From the NCBI GenBank assembly GCA_029449245.1, contig JANATF010000010.1:930001-994000 (forward strand): 64,000 nucleotides of DNA, given 5' to 3'. This DNA is from Mortierella alpina. Taxonomy: Eukaryota > Mortierellomycota > Mortierellomycetes > Mortierellales > Mortierellaceae. A model generated the notes under the pieces. The model did no database searches, had not been told where the DNA came from, and was given only the letters and a program-made list of their open reading frames with translations. Positions 55,960 to 64,000 of the stretch are shown here, in pieces. The position numbers and the translations under genes were made by a program. Position 1 is the stretch's first letter; each line of letters starts with the position of its first letter.

Positions 55960-58235
55960 ATGAGGGACATCATTGACCCTTCGGAGAGGAATCCGCCCGC
56001 CCGCCACAGGACCGTCGGGGATGAATTCAGCTCGCGGCAGCCTAGCGCAGCCCCCCACCTCGGCCACCACACAAAGCCCACAAAGTCCAAGATCAACACA
56101 AAGTCCCCCGAGTATATCGCCAACTACAAAGAGATGCTCGAGATGGTCGACCAGTTGAACGAGCGTCTCCAGGAGGCCACCTTCCAGGGCGCCGATCGGC
56201 TCCTTGCGCTGCATCATAAGCGCGGGTCGATCTTGGGTAGGTGTTCGTTTCTAGCGCCACCACCGGACTTGCTTGAGGATCCCCATCCCCGTACCGCAGA
56301 GCGGGTCACTGCGAGCCGAGGGTGCCATTTCACTGACGATAACTTACTTTTCTTTTCTTTTCTTTTTTTTTTAGCTCGCGATCGTCTTGAGCTGCTTTTA
56401 GATGACGACTCTCCCTTCATGGAGTTGTGTCCCTTGGCTGGATATGGCCAGGACGATATGACCATCGGAGGATCCCAGGTCGCTGGCATCGGTCTTGTTT
56501 GGTAAAGAACCCATAAAGCCCATGTCTTCCCCCCCCCCCCTGTTTGAATGCGTAAATGACAAGAATGTATGGTTTCTGACAGTATCTTATCACAACGAAC
56601 CAACTTACTAGCGGTATCGAGTGCATGGTGTCGGCGAATGTGCCCACACTCCAGGGTGGTGCCTCCAACGCCACCACGCTTGCCCGTGGTGAGAGATTGG
56701 GTCGCATCGCGTGGGAGAATCGTCTTCCCCACATTCAGCTCGTGCAGTCGGTACGTCGTAGTTTGTCGTAGGTTGTAGGCGTAGAGACCATGCGCGATTC
56801 TAACCGTATATTTTTTATCTTTTTCTTGAATGACGCTGCTAGGCTGGCGCAAACCTCGCTCAGCAGTCGCGTGTCTTCCATCCTGGCGGGGCTGTCTTTC
56901 GTCACTTGGCCGAGAGGTACGTACTAGTCGTTTTCTCTCTTTCTACTTTGTGTGGAGCGAAATGAAGTGAGACAGAAGGTTTGATACAGGAGCTTTCATG
57001 CGGCTCATGCCTTGGTTCTGACGATAGATCCAAGGCCGGTCTTCCTTCTGTCGCAGTTGTGTTTGGAAGTTCGACTGCTGGTGGAGCCTACATTCCCGGC
57101 ATGAGTGACTACAGCATTATGGTCAAGGTAAGACATCAGTGTGTAAAACCGGAGGATTAAACGCGTTATTTCGTCATGAAAAGGCACTGGTCTGATAGGC
57201 AGGAGGGATCTCTATTGTTACATTGCCTAGGGAAAGGCGCAGGTCTTCTTGGGTGGCCCTCCTTTGGTCAAGATGGCGACAGGCGAGATCACAGATGCCG
57301 AGACGCTCGGAGGTGCTGACATGCACAGTCGCAAGTCGGGAGTGTCGGATCAATTGGCGATGGATGAGTACCATGCGATTGCCATGGCGCGTGAGTTTGT
57401 CTCTGGTCTGAACTGGACCAAGCAAGGTCAGCTCCCGATGCGTCATCTGAAGGGTCTCTTTGACCAACCCCAGTACGATCCCGATGAGATCCTGGGTATC
57501 GTGAGCGCAAACATCCGGATCCCATTTGATGCTGTCGAGGTCATTATTCGCCTGGTGGATGGATCGCGCTTCACACAGTTCAAGCCTTTGTATGGACCGA
57601 ACCTGATCTGTGGGTGGGCTACGATCCATGGGATTCCTGTTGGCATTCTTGCCAACAACAATGTTCTGTTCCCGCCCGAGGCCAACAAGGCTGTGCAGTT
57701 TATCCAGCTCTGCAATATGCGCAATACTCCGATCCTGTACCTCCACAACATTACTGGCTTCATGGTTGGTAAAAAATATGAGGAGGAAGGTATCATCAAG
57801 GCTGGATCTCGGTTCATCAGTGCGGTCTCGAACTCTCAGGTGCCATGCATCACGATTGTGATGGGCGCCAGTTACGGAGCCGGCAACTACGCGATGGCAG
57901 GACGGGCGTACAACCCACGGTTCCTGTTCTCGTGGCCGAACAGCAAGTGCTCTGTCATGGGAGCTGAGCAGTTGACCGGAGTGCTGGATATTGTGATGCG
58001 CGACTCTGCTAAAAAGTCGGGCAGGGTGATTGACGAGGAGATGGCCAAGTCGTCGATGGAGATGTTCCAGGCGATGGTGGAGAGCGAGTCAGACGTGTAC
58101 TGGACGAGCTCGCGGTGCATCGATGACGGAGTGATTGATCCGCGTGAGACGAGGACGATCCTTGGGTTCTGTCTGTCGGTGTGCTACAACACCGAGGTCA
58201 AGGGCGGCAATCTTTATGGTGTGTCTCGTATGTAA
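55960..58235 (+). CDS. acyl-CoA carboxylase beta (carboxyltransferase) subunit, MCC/GCC type, ending in SRM
   Basis: Six exons (55960-56236, 56375-56501, 56612-56750, 56843-56916, 57028-57127, 57231-58235) give 573 aa, normal for methylcrotonyl- or geranyl-CoA carboxylase beta subunits. Motifs include RERLELLLD-type [68 protein letters not shown] and [16 protein letters not shown]. It transfers carboxyl from biotin to the acyl-CoA and needs a biotin-carrying alpha subunit, not present in the window. The N terminus ([13 protein letters not shown]) is acidic and does not resemble a mitochondrial presequence. The family usually ends in FRM; here the end is GVSRM, and SRM fits the PTS1 pattern [SAC]-[KRH]-[LM]. 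Together with the SKL hydratase this suggests peroxisomal location. MCC and GCC types cannot be told apart by eye. Confidence 0.92.
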
Positions 58236-58499
58236 AAGTGAGCCCGCGCGCTTCTTGTTGTAGTCTTTGTTATTGTATGTAGAAAAAGAAGGACGAGTGG
58301 AGCTCTTACAGTGCAGGGCAGGTACTCCGCAATTGTGGGATCCATGCTGCCTGCAAGGCGCGTTCAGATTCCTTGGACACAAATACACAATAAGGACGCA
58401 CTGCGCCACGCCCACGATTGGCCCGTTCCCCTTTTGCTTCTTCGCTGTCTTTTGTTCTTTCGTTTACACTCTTTGCTACGTCACATTCCTGCTCGCTGC

Positions 58500-59948
58500 A
58501 TGTCCGCGCTGTCTTTCCGATCTGTCCATTCCCCAGCAGCAACCACCACGCGGCCCATGCGGAGCGCTCGAACACTGGCCACCATCCAGGCCTGCGCCCC
58601 AGAGGACATTCTGATTGCACACATCCACGATGCCATCAACAAGGAGGTGCGCGACTTCAAAAACTGGGCCAATGGCCTGACCCTCTTCACGGACTACCTC
58701 GGCCCCGTCATACTGGGCCACCAGAAGGCCTCTGCAGACTCGAACAAAGGTGCCTCCAAGGGCAGGCGCGCTCCCTCAAAGCCCACCTCGCAGCGTGTCG
58801 TCGACTTTGCAGAGGACGAGTCGGGCCAGGTCCACAGGACACTGTCGTACAGAGACATCGAGCTGGTCCAGATGTCGATCGCCACCCTTGTCCGCTATGC
58901 ACACTCGCCCGAGGACTCGAACACCATCTTTTTGTTTTATCTCCAAAGCGAGCCACCAGTGCGGGACGACCCGACGATCGACCGCTGTCTGATCAACCTG
59001 ATCTATCGGTATGCGCAGTCCGAGAACGTGGCCGAGCGCTCGAAGGGACTCGACTTGATTGAGTTGGCACTCCATCGCGGGATCGGTCTTCCAACTTACA
59101 ATGCCAAATCCTCATGGCAACGTCAGAACAAGAAGCACGACGAGGGGATCCTTACCAGCGTCAGCAGGCCGATATTGAACATCCACAAGCTGCGGATCTC
59201 GGTTGATGGGCGTACTTTAGAGCCCAATGTGCCAGGGACGGGCCCTCGCTCTGCGTTGCCTTCTGGATCGCAGCCACGACGACAGCAGGCTCCTCTGCGC
59301 CAACCACAACAACCACAGCAACCGCAGCAACCACAACAGCAATTGGAGAAGCATCCAGAACGAGAGCATGGACAACGGCAGCAACAAGCAGGAAACCAGT
59401 TCGAGCAGAGGCCCTCAGACCGCGCTGATACTGCGTCGCATATGGCTCAGAGAGATGCTGGAAACTCTAATCAGGAGTTGTCACGACCGCAGCAAACGCC
59501 GTCAAAGCACACTGAGAGCGCCCAGCATCAAGAGCCATTACAGACACAGCTGCAGCCGGAGCCACGACAAAGTCACAAATCAAAGAAGGGCCACCCCAAG
59601 CACAGGCCGTCTGCTTCAACGTCAGCTGCTTCAGGCCTCCAGCCTTCTGTTTACAACAAGTTACCGGAAGATCTGGACGACCAGTACAACTATTACACCA
59701 CCAAGCCATCGCAACCCGCGTTTGGTGGAGTGGATCGCGGTGGCAGGTACGGGGGCGAGTTGCGAACCATCGCATTTGTTCCCGCATCCACCAATGCTGC
59801 ACTCAAAGCCAATGAGGGATCTTTGCTACAAGACACGACAGAGGCGATAGTGCCCGAGGCCAGGTCTGAAGAAGATCAGGATCCCACCAAGGATCTCGTT
59901 GAGAGGGTCGAGAAACTTCAGTTGGAGCCGCAGTCAGACACCGACTGA
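58500..59948 (+). CDS. unrecognised protein with mitochondrial-type N terminus and Gln-rich tail
   Basis: Single exon, 482 aa from the chosen ATG. Family not recognised. The first 30 residues (MSALSFRSVHS...RPMRSARTLAT) are rich in Arg, Ser and Thr without acids, as in a mitochondrial presequence. Residues about 35-240 look folded and helical (APEDILIAHIHDAINKEVRDF, then YRDIELVQMSIATLVRYA, then CLINLIYRYAQSENVAERSKGLDLIELALHRG). The remainder is low complexity, with Gln/Pro/Ser/His repeats encoded by CAA/CAG runs (59310-59345), and ends with a Glu-rich amphipathic helix. A frame that is open from 58311 has no supporting N terminus, so the ATG at 58500 is chosen. AATAAA at 60051. Confidence 0.65.
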   Translation: MSALSFRSVHSPAATTTRPMRSARTLATIQACAPEDILIAHIHDAINKEVRDFKNWANGLTLFTDYLGPVILGHQKASADSNKGASKGRRAPSKPTSQRVVDFAEDESGQVHRTLSYRDIELVQMSIATLVRYAHSPEDSNTIFLFYLQSEPPVRDDPTIDRCLINLIYRYAQSENVAERSKGLDLIELALHRGIGLPTYNAKSSWQRQNKKHDEGILTSVSRPILNIHKLRISVDGRTLEPNVPGTGPRSALPSGSQPRRQQAPLRQPQQPQQPQQPQQQLEKHPEREHGQRQQQAGNQFEQRPSDRADTASHMAQRDAGNSNQELSRPQQTPSKHTESAQHQEPLQTQLQPEPRQSHKSKKGHPKHRPSASTSAASGLQPSVYNKLPEDLDDQYNYYTTKPSQPAFGGVDRGGRYGGELRTIAFVPASTNAALKANEGSLLQDTTEAIVPEARSEEDQDPTKDLVERVEKLQLEPQSDTD

Positions 59949-60455
59949 ATATCAGAGCAACCACTCTCGCTCTTGCATTGCATTCAAAGGTTCACTTCCC
60001 CCCGTCCATGCACCTCTTCATCGATCCTTCATCGTTGGCACACTCTTGCAAATAAATATTGGATTGATTGCACTTCTTCATAACTAGACGGTCATTGTGC
60101 TGGCTCAGCTGCAGGCGCCTGCTTTTGTATGAACATGGCAGGCAACAGCAAGGAAGGTCGGCTCCCCTTTCTTGAGAAATCTAGGAGACCAAATGGACGC
60201 AGCTCCTCGTCACTGGCATGTTGGTCAAAAGGGGCGTTTGTGATCAGGGAGTGTCTCTCTTTCTCTCTCTGCTTCGATCAAGGATGTATTTTCCTTCCTA
60301 CGCTTCCTTCCCTCCTCGCGCTCGCGCTCGCACTCCCGCTTCTACTCTCCGTCCTCATTCTCATTCTCATTCTCTTTCATTCTTCCAGGCACTTGCATTG
60401 TGCGCCTTCGTGCTCGCCTTAAAAAAGAGCCCAGCCATCCTACGCATCGACATCT
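59949..60455. other. 507 bp intergenic region upstream of the fucosyltransferase-like gene
   Basis: Contains an AATAAA (60051-60056) for the preceding gene and a CT-rich leader with short CGCTCG and CATTCT runs (60315-60375) before the next ATG. No other element recognised. Confidence 0.4.
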
Positions 60456-63400
60456 ATGAGGACCCTCCACGTTCTACGACGGCGCCATTGGATCCTTCTG
60501 GTGCCGGTCGTCAACTTTGTCTTCCTTTTCCTCTACGTGGTCTCCCCTACGTCCCTTCCAAGGCTGCCGCAATTCCTGTCAGGGTTAAGAGGCTTGACAG
60601 AAGAACTCCCTTACCTCTGGGACCTCCGACAGCAAGTCGAGGGTGTTCACCTTACGCCTCTTCCGGATCACCTCATCACCACCTACCGCCCCAAGTATCT
60701 CAAGCACAGTCGCCAAGAGGATACCACAGGCGATACAGAGCCACAGGAGGGGATTGACCGCGACAATAGCACAAAGTATCTCACGTTCCTGCCACATTCT
60801 GGGTTCCATAACCAACGCACAGAGCTCGAAAACGCGTTGTTGCTGGCCAGGCTGTTGAATAGGACGCTGATCATGCCCAAGGTTTATTTGGGTCCACCTA
60901 TGCCTTGGCTCGAGTTTCGGCATCTCCATACGCGGCTGCTTTATCAGACCAAGATTGGTTTGGACCATTGTCGCGCGATTATCGAGTATAAAGAACTGGA
61001 TATGGTGAACCTGGCTCAAACACGGCCGCCACAGCCTCCGCCACAGCCACTGCCACAGCCTCCACAACCACAGCCTCCACAACCACAGACGGTAATACAG
61101 CTATCGTCAGATCAATCACAGCAGCAGCAGCAGCAGCAGCAGCAGGAGCAGAACCAGCAGCAACCAGTAGTGCACCACGGTCATCCGTTAGATACGCCAT
61201 TCACGCCTGTTACGTCGGAGGCGCTCGAACCAGACGTTGCTGTGTCAAGTCCAGAACACACAGAAGCATTATCGGTTGACACACGACCACTTTTGTCAGC
61301 CAACATCCACACCCTTGATAGCGACATGATTACGCATGATGCTGGTCAGGACTTGACTCACGAAAGCAACAATGAAGACGATCATGGTTCTTTGGAGGCA
61401 GAAGAGGACTTTGAGGAGGAGGAGGAGGACCTGCCATCTTGGATTGAAGAACCAGACAGCGATGAGGTGGAAAAGATCCGTGTAGCAACAGGCGACAGGA
61501 TCTTGGAGCTCGACGAGGACGATGATGGATCAGAAAGGGATTCCGATAACTGGGAAGTGATGGATGATGGTGAAGAGGCAGGCTATGAGGAGGAGGAGGA
61601 GGATCTTTTGGGGAACCGTGTGGGGATCATGGAGACTGAAGGCGACGATGATGACTTGGAGCCCGATTGGAGGCCAGAAGTGTTCACGCTCCCTGATTAT
61701 CAGCAGCAGCAGTACCAGAATCGGCGCAGCCGATATAGACAGCGGTTAATGGCGCAGAGAATGAAGGCTCCTGGTGCTGTTGCGTCGTTACCGATTTACA
61801 GGCCATTGAGTTCCTCTGATCGGAAAGGGAAGAGCCCCTCGATGAGGAAGCGGTCTCTGCCACTGACAGATGAAGGGCAAGGAGGAGTGGTGCCAGGTAC
61901 GCGACAGCAACTGTGCAAGCGGCAACTAACGCCACCACCACCACCACTACAGCAATCACAGCAACAACCAGAGACGAAGCCGCGCTTTAAATGGAACCCA
62001 ATGCCTGCCGAATGCCTGCAGTACGAGTCTTGGACAATGACAGACTGGGACCTATTCTTTGACCTAAACCCTTTGCGCCACTATGTACGCGTAGTTACGC
62101 GCGAATCCATATCCATGGAATACCTCGGCACCCAGTTCGGCCTCGAGATGCCCAAGGTAGAAGACCCACCCTCGAATTCCACGGACTTGTCTTTCAACTC
62201 TACAGAGTCAGGATATCCATTTAATTCTACTGATCTCACCTCACCAACAAGTACCCTCGACACAGCATTACTACAAGGTCCCACGGAATCAACACTGTCT
62301 GATGTGTTTGGATCAGATTCAGGCAAGAGTGTTGTTTCTGAAGCTTCCAACCCAGAATCAGAGCCAGGTGAGGATGACATAGACAAGGATGATGATGAGG
62401 ACGACAAAAAGGCGGAGGAAGACAATAGTACACCCGATGACGATGCGGATACAGACGATGACGAGCGGAGGAGGCCATTGCTGCGATCAGAGGGGGACGT
62501 TTTGTTCTTTGATGATACCAATCTGTACGACTATCGCTTCACTGAGGATCCCAAATCGGCGGAGTCCAAAAGAACACGATCCAAGTACTTGGAAGAGTTT
62601 ACAGTCGACTGGCTGGCTCAGCGACCGGAGCGGCTCATTCACTTGGGATCGATCTTTGGCAGTGGGCGAGTGATCATTGAGACGTTGCAGAGTAAAGCGT
62701 GGCTCCAGATGATCCGGGATCACTTGATTCTCCGGACCGATATCCTGCAGACAACTAGCCAGCGCATCGTGGACAAGATCCAGGGCCGCCACGACGATAA
62801 AGCCAACAAGAACGAACCCTTTATGCAAGATCCGTTGGATGCCGCTGGGTTCGTTGGGGTCCATATCCGTATGTCGGATGGACATTTTTCGTTGTCGGCA
62901 AGGGACACGATCGAGAACATCCGTCAGGAACTAATGTGGCAGATGGGGATTACCGATGGGCAGCCTAGAGAAAACGCGTCAGATGAGATGGGCTCTTTTC
63001 CCAAGCATCATAAGCGATTGTCCATTGAGCAATGTCGCGCTCGAGCCCTTAGCCATCGCCAGGTGCTTCAAGAACAGCTGGCTCGATTGGAACGACAGCG
63101 GCAGCAATATCTAGAGCAACAGCGACTGCTACAGCAACAGCAGCAGCAGGAGGAGGAGGAGCAGCAAGGGTATCAGAATGGACCATCTGTCGATGGGTCT
63201 TCTCCACCGCTCCAGCAGTTTGAACAGCAGCATATCATCCCGCGTCCAGTAACTGAGGAGCCAGGACGTCGATCCAATGGTCGATTCACGCCCATTTACC
63301 TCGCGACAGATGCGCACCATCCGCGGTCTAACCCGATCTTTAACCGGTTGTTTGAGACGTTCGAGTGCATTTTCACGCTGGATGACTTTGCAGAGGATTT

Positions 63401-63581
63401 AGAAGAGTTGAAACGGTTCCGGAACCCAGAGGATGGGACTCTGATGACCAAGTTCCTGATCCCGATGGTGGATGCGATGGTCGTGGCGAAGGCAGGGGCG
63501 TTCTTTGGCACGCCTGCTAGCACGTTTTCGACTTATATTCAGAAGCAGCTTCGGCCGGCGTATACAGGCTTGTATGACTGA
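60456..63581 (+). CDS. O-fucosyltransferase-like type II membrane protein with large low-complexity inserts
   Basis: Single exon, 1041 aa. A basic N terminus (MRTLHVLRRRH) precedes one hydrophobic helix (residues about 13-31), giving a Golgi type II topology. Residues about 108-140 (LPHSGFHNQRTELENALLLARLLNRTLIMP) match the first conserved block of the GDP-fucose O-fucosyltransferase family (the GxxNQ region). FVGVHIRMSDGHF near residue 800 is the donor-binding block. PIYLATDAHHP (about 945) and FFGTPASTFSTYI (about 1015) form the C-terminal block. Between these blocks lie Gln/Pro and acidic inserts (about residues 190-520 and 630-690) and a Gln-rich insert (about 870-930), which roughly double the length. 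Several N-x-S/T sequons occur. Similar fungal proteins are known as CigA-like. Acceptor unknown. Confidence 0.82.
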   Translation: MRTLHVLRRRHWILLVPVVNFVFLFLYVVSPTSLPRLPQFLSGLRGLTEELPYLWDLRQQVEGVHLTPLPDHLITTYRPKYLKHSRQEDTTGDTEPQEGIDRDNSTKYLTFLPHSGFHNQRTELENALLLARLLNRTLIMPKVYLGPPMPWLEFRHLHTRLLYQTKIGLDHCRAIIEYKELDMVNLAQTRPPQPPPQPLPQPPQPQPPQPQTVIQLSSDQSQQQQQQQQQEQNQQQPVVHHGHPLDTPFTPVTSEALEPDVAVSSPEHTEALSVDTRPLLSANIHTLDSDMITHDAGQDLTHESNNEDDHGSLEAEEDFEEEEEDLPSWIEEPDSDEVEKIRVATGDRILELDEDDDGSERDSDNWEVMDDGEEAGYEEEEEDLLGNRVGIMETEGDDDDLEPDWRPEVFTLPDYQQQQYQNRRSRYRQRLMAQRMKAPGAVASLPIYRPLSSSDRKGKSPSMRKRSLPLTDEGQGGVVPGTRQQLCKRQLTPPPPPLQQSQQQPETKPRFKWNPMPAECLQYESWTMTDWDLFFDLNPLRHYVRVVTRESISMEYLGTQFGLEMPKVEDPPSNSTDLSFNSTESGYPFNSTDLTSPTSTLDTALLQGPTESTLSDVFGSDSGKSVVSEASNPESEPGEDDIDKDDDEDDKKAEEDNSTPDDDADTDDDERRRPLLRSEGDVLFFDDTNLYDYRFTEDPKSAESKRTRSKYLEEFTVDWLAQRPERLIHLGSIFGSGRVIIETLQSKAWLQMIRDHLILRTDILQTTSQRIVDKIQGRHDDKANKNEPFMQDPLDAAGFVGVHIRMSDGHFSLSARDTIENIRQELMWQMGITDGQPRENASDEMGSFPKHHKRLSIEQCRARALSHRQVLQEQLARLERQRQQYLEQQRLLQQQQQQEEEEQQGYQNGPSVDGSSPPLQQFEQQHIIPRPVTEEPGRRSNGRFTPIYLATDAHHPRSNPIFNRLFETFECIFTLDDFAEDLEELKRFRNPEDGTLMTKFLIPMVDAMVVAKAGAFFGTPASTFSTYIQKQLRPAYTGLYD

Positions 63582-64000
63582 AGAAAAAGCTATATATCTA
63601 ACTAAAGAAGCAAACGACAAAAAGTAAAAAAACAAGGTACTGAATTCATAGTCTGTGGACAGTGGTGTTCGAGGGGCGTGTGAACATTTCTCGAGCTTGG
63701 GTGTTTGAAGGCGGGTGAACTTGATGGTTGGGGTTGTTGGAGCGCAGGAGGGGTTGGAAAAGGAAACAGGGGAGAGGGGAGAGGCAGAAACATCTACAAG
63801 AGTGTGTGCATGCATGTGCATACGCGCGCGCGCGAGAGAGACAGAGAGAGACAGACAGAGAGAGAGAGAAGTTCGAGAAGGGCACACTCTAGACGTAAAG
63901 AGTCGCAGTATCCGCCTCAGGAGCTCAATTGCCCCGAGAAAAAAGTAAGACGAGATACAAAAAACACGCGTCTTGCAGTAACCCGAGAATGAAAAGCGGA
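63582..64000. other. 419 bp 3' flank with CG/GA microsatellite
   Basis: Downstream of the fucosyltransferase-like gene to the window end. Holds a GTGTGCATGCATGTGCATACGCGCGCGCG tract followed by GA/GACA repeats (about 63803-63870, described here by unit). No gene recognised. Confidence 0.5.
63803..63870. repeat. compound dinucleotide microsatellite (TG/CA, CG, GA)
   Basis: Alternating purine-pyrimidine tract running into GA and GACA repeats. Simple-sequence repeat; the CG part could adopt Z-form DNA. Confidence 0.6.

Overview
The window is nuclear DNA of a filamentous, early-diverging fungus, most likely a member of Mortierellaceae (Mortierellomycota). This placement is inference. It rests on GT-AG introns, mostly about 50-350 nt; compact gene spacing; many proteins with Gln, Ser/Thr, His or acidic low-complexity tracts; and a gene set mixing typical fungal genes (Mdv1/Caf4-type WD40, LYC1-type acetyltransferase, Kre9/Knh1-like GPI protein, CYS3/MetR-type bZIP) with genes missing from budding yeast (DNA-PKcs, COA8, CWC27-type cyclophilin, an AF10-like PHD protein). 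I saw no transposon, CRISPR array, rRNA or tRNA gene.

Layout. 1-15039 (+) is one giant multi-exon gene, 5'-truncated by the window, for DNA-PKcs. It is followed by mitochondrial ribosomal protein mL49 (+), CWC27 (-), a small DAP1-like protein (-), Rab11/Ypt31 (+), a LYC1-like acetyltransferase (-), an AF10-like PHD/ePHD protein (+), a large F-box protein (+), a Kre9/Knh1-like GPI protein (-), the adenylyl cyclase-associated protein CAP/Srv2 (-), an AtuA-family protein (-), a sulfur-type bZIP factor (+), a PX-domain protein (+), a UTP30-like L1-fold protein (-), complex I subunit NDUFS8 (+), Mdv1/Caf4 (+), a BAHD-fold acyltransferase-like protein (+), pICln (+), a two-TM protein with a PPxY motif (-), COA8 (+), an enoyl-CoA hydratase ending in SKL (-), an MCC/GCC-type acyl-CoA carboxylase beta subunit ending in SRM (+), an unrecognised Gln-rich protein (+) and an O-fucosyltransferase-like type II membrane protein (+).

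How the genes relate. Most are unrelated housekeeping genes: DNA repair, splicing, mitochondrial translation and respiratory assembly, actin, membrane traffic. The exception is the divergent hydratase/carboxylase pair at 54400-58235. Both proteins end in peroxisomal targeting tripeptides, and an AtuA-family gene lies about 18.5 kb away. The three classes match activities of the bacterial acyclic terpene utilisation (Atu) and leucine/isovalerate-type pathways. A peroxisomal acyl-CoA carboxylase branch is the most interesting hypothesis here. Other notable points are a DNA-PKcs whose phosphorylation-cluster region resembles the vertebrate one, and a BAHD-like enzyme whose catalytic His is replaced by Ser. 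Exon boundaries were read by eye from splice motifs and checked for frame continuity; they are models without transcript support.
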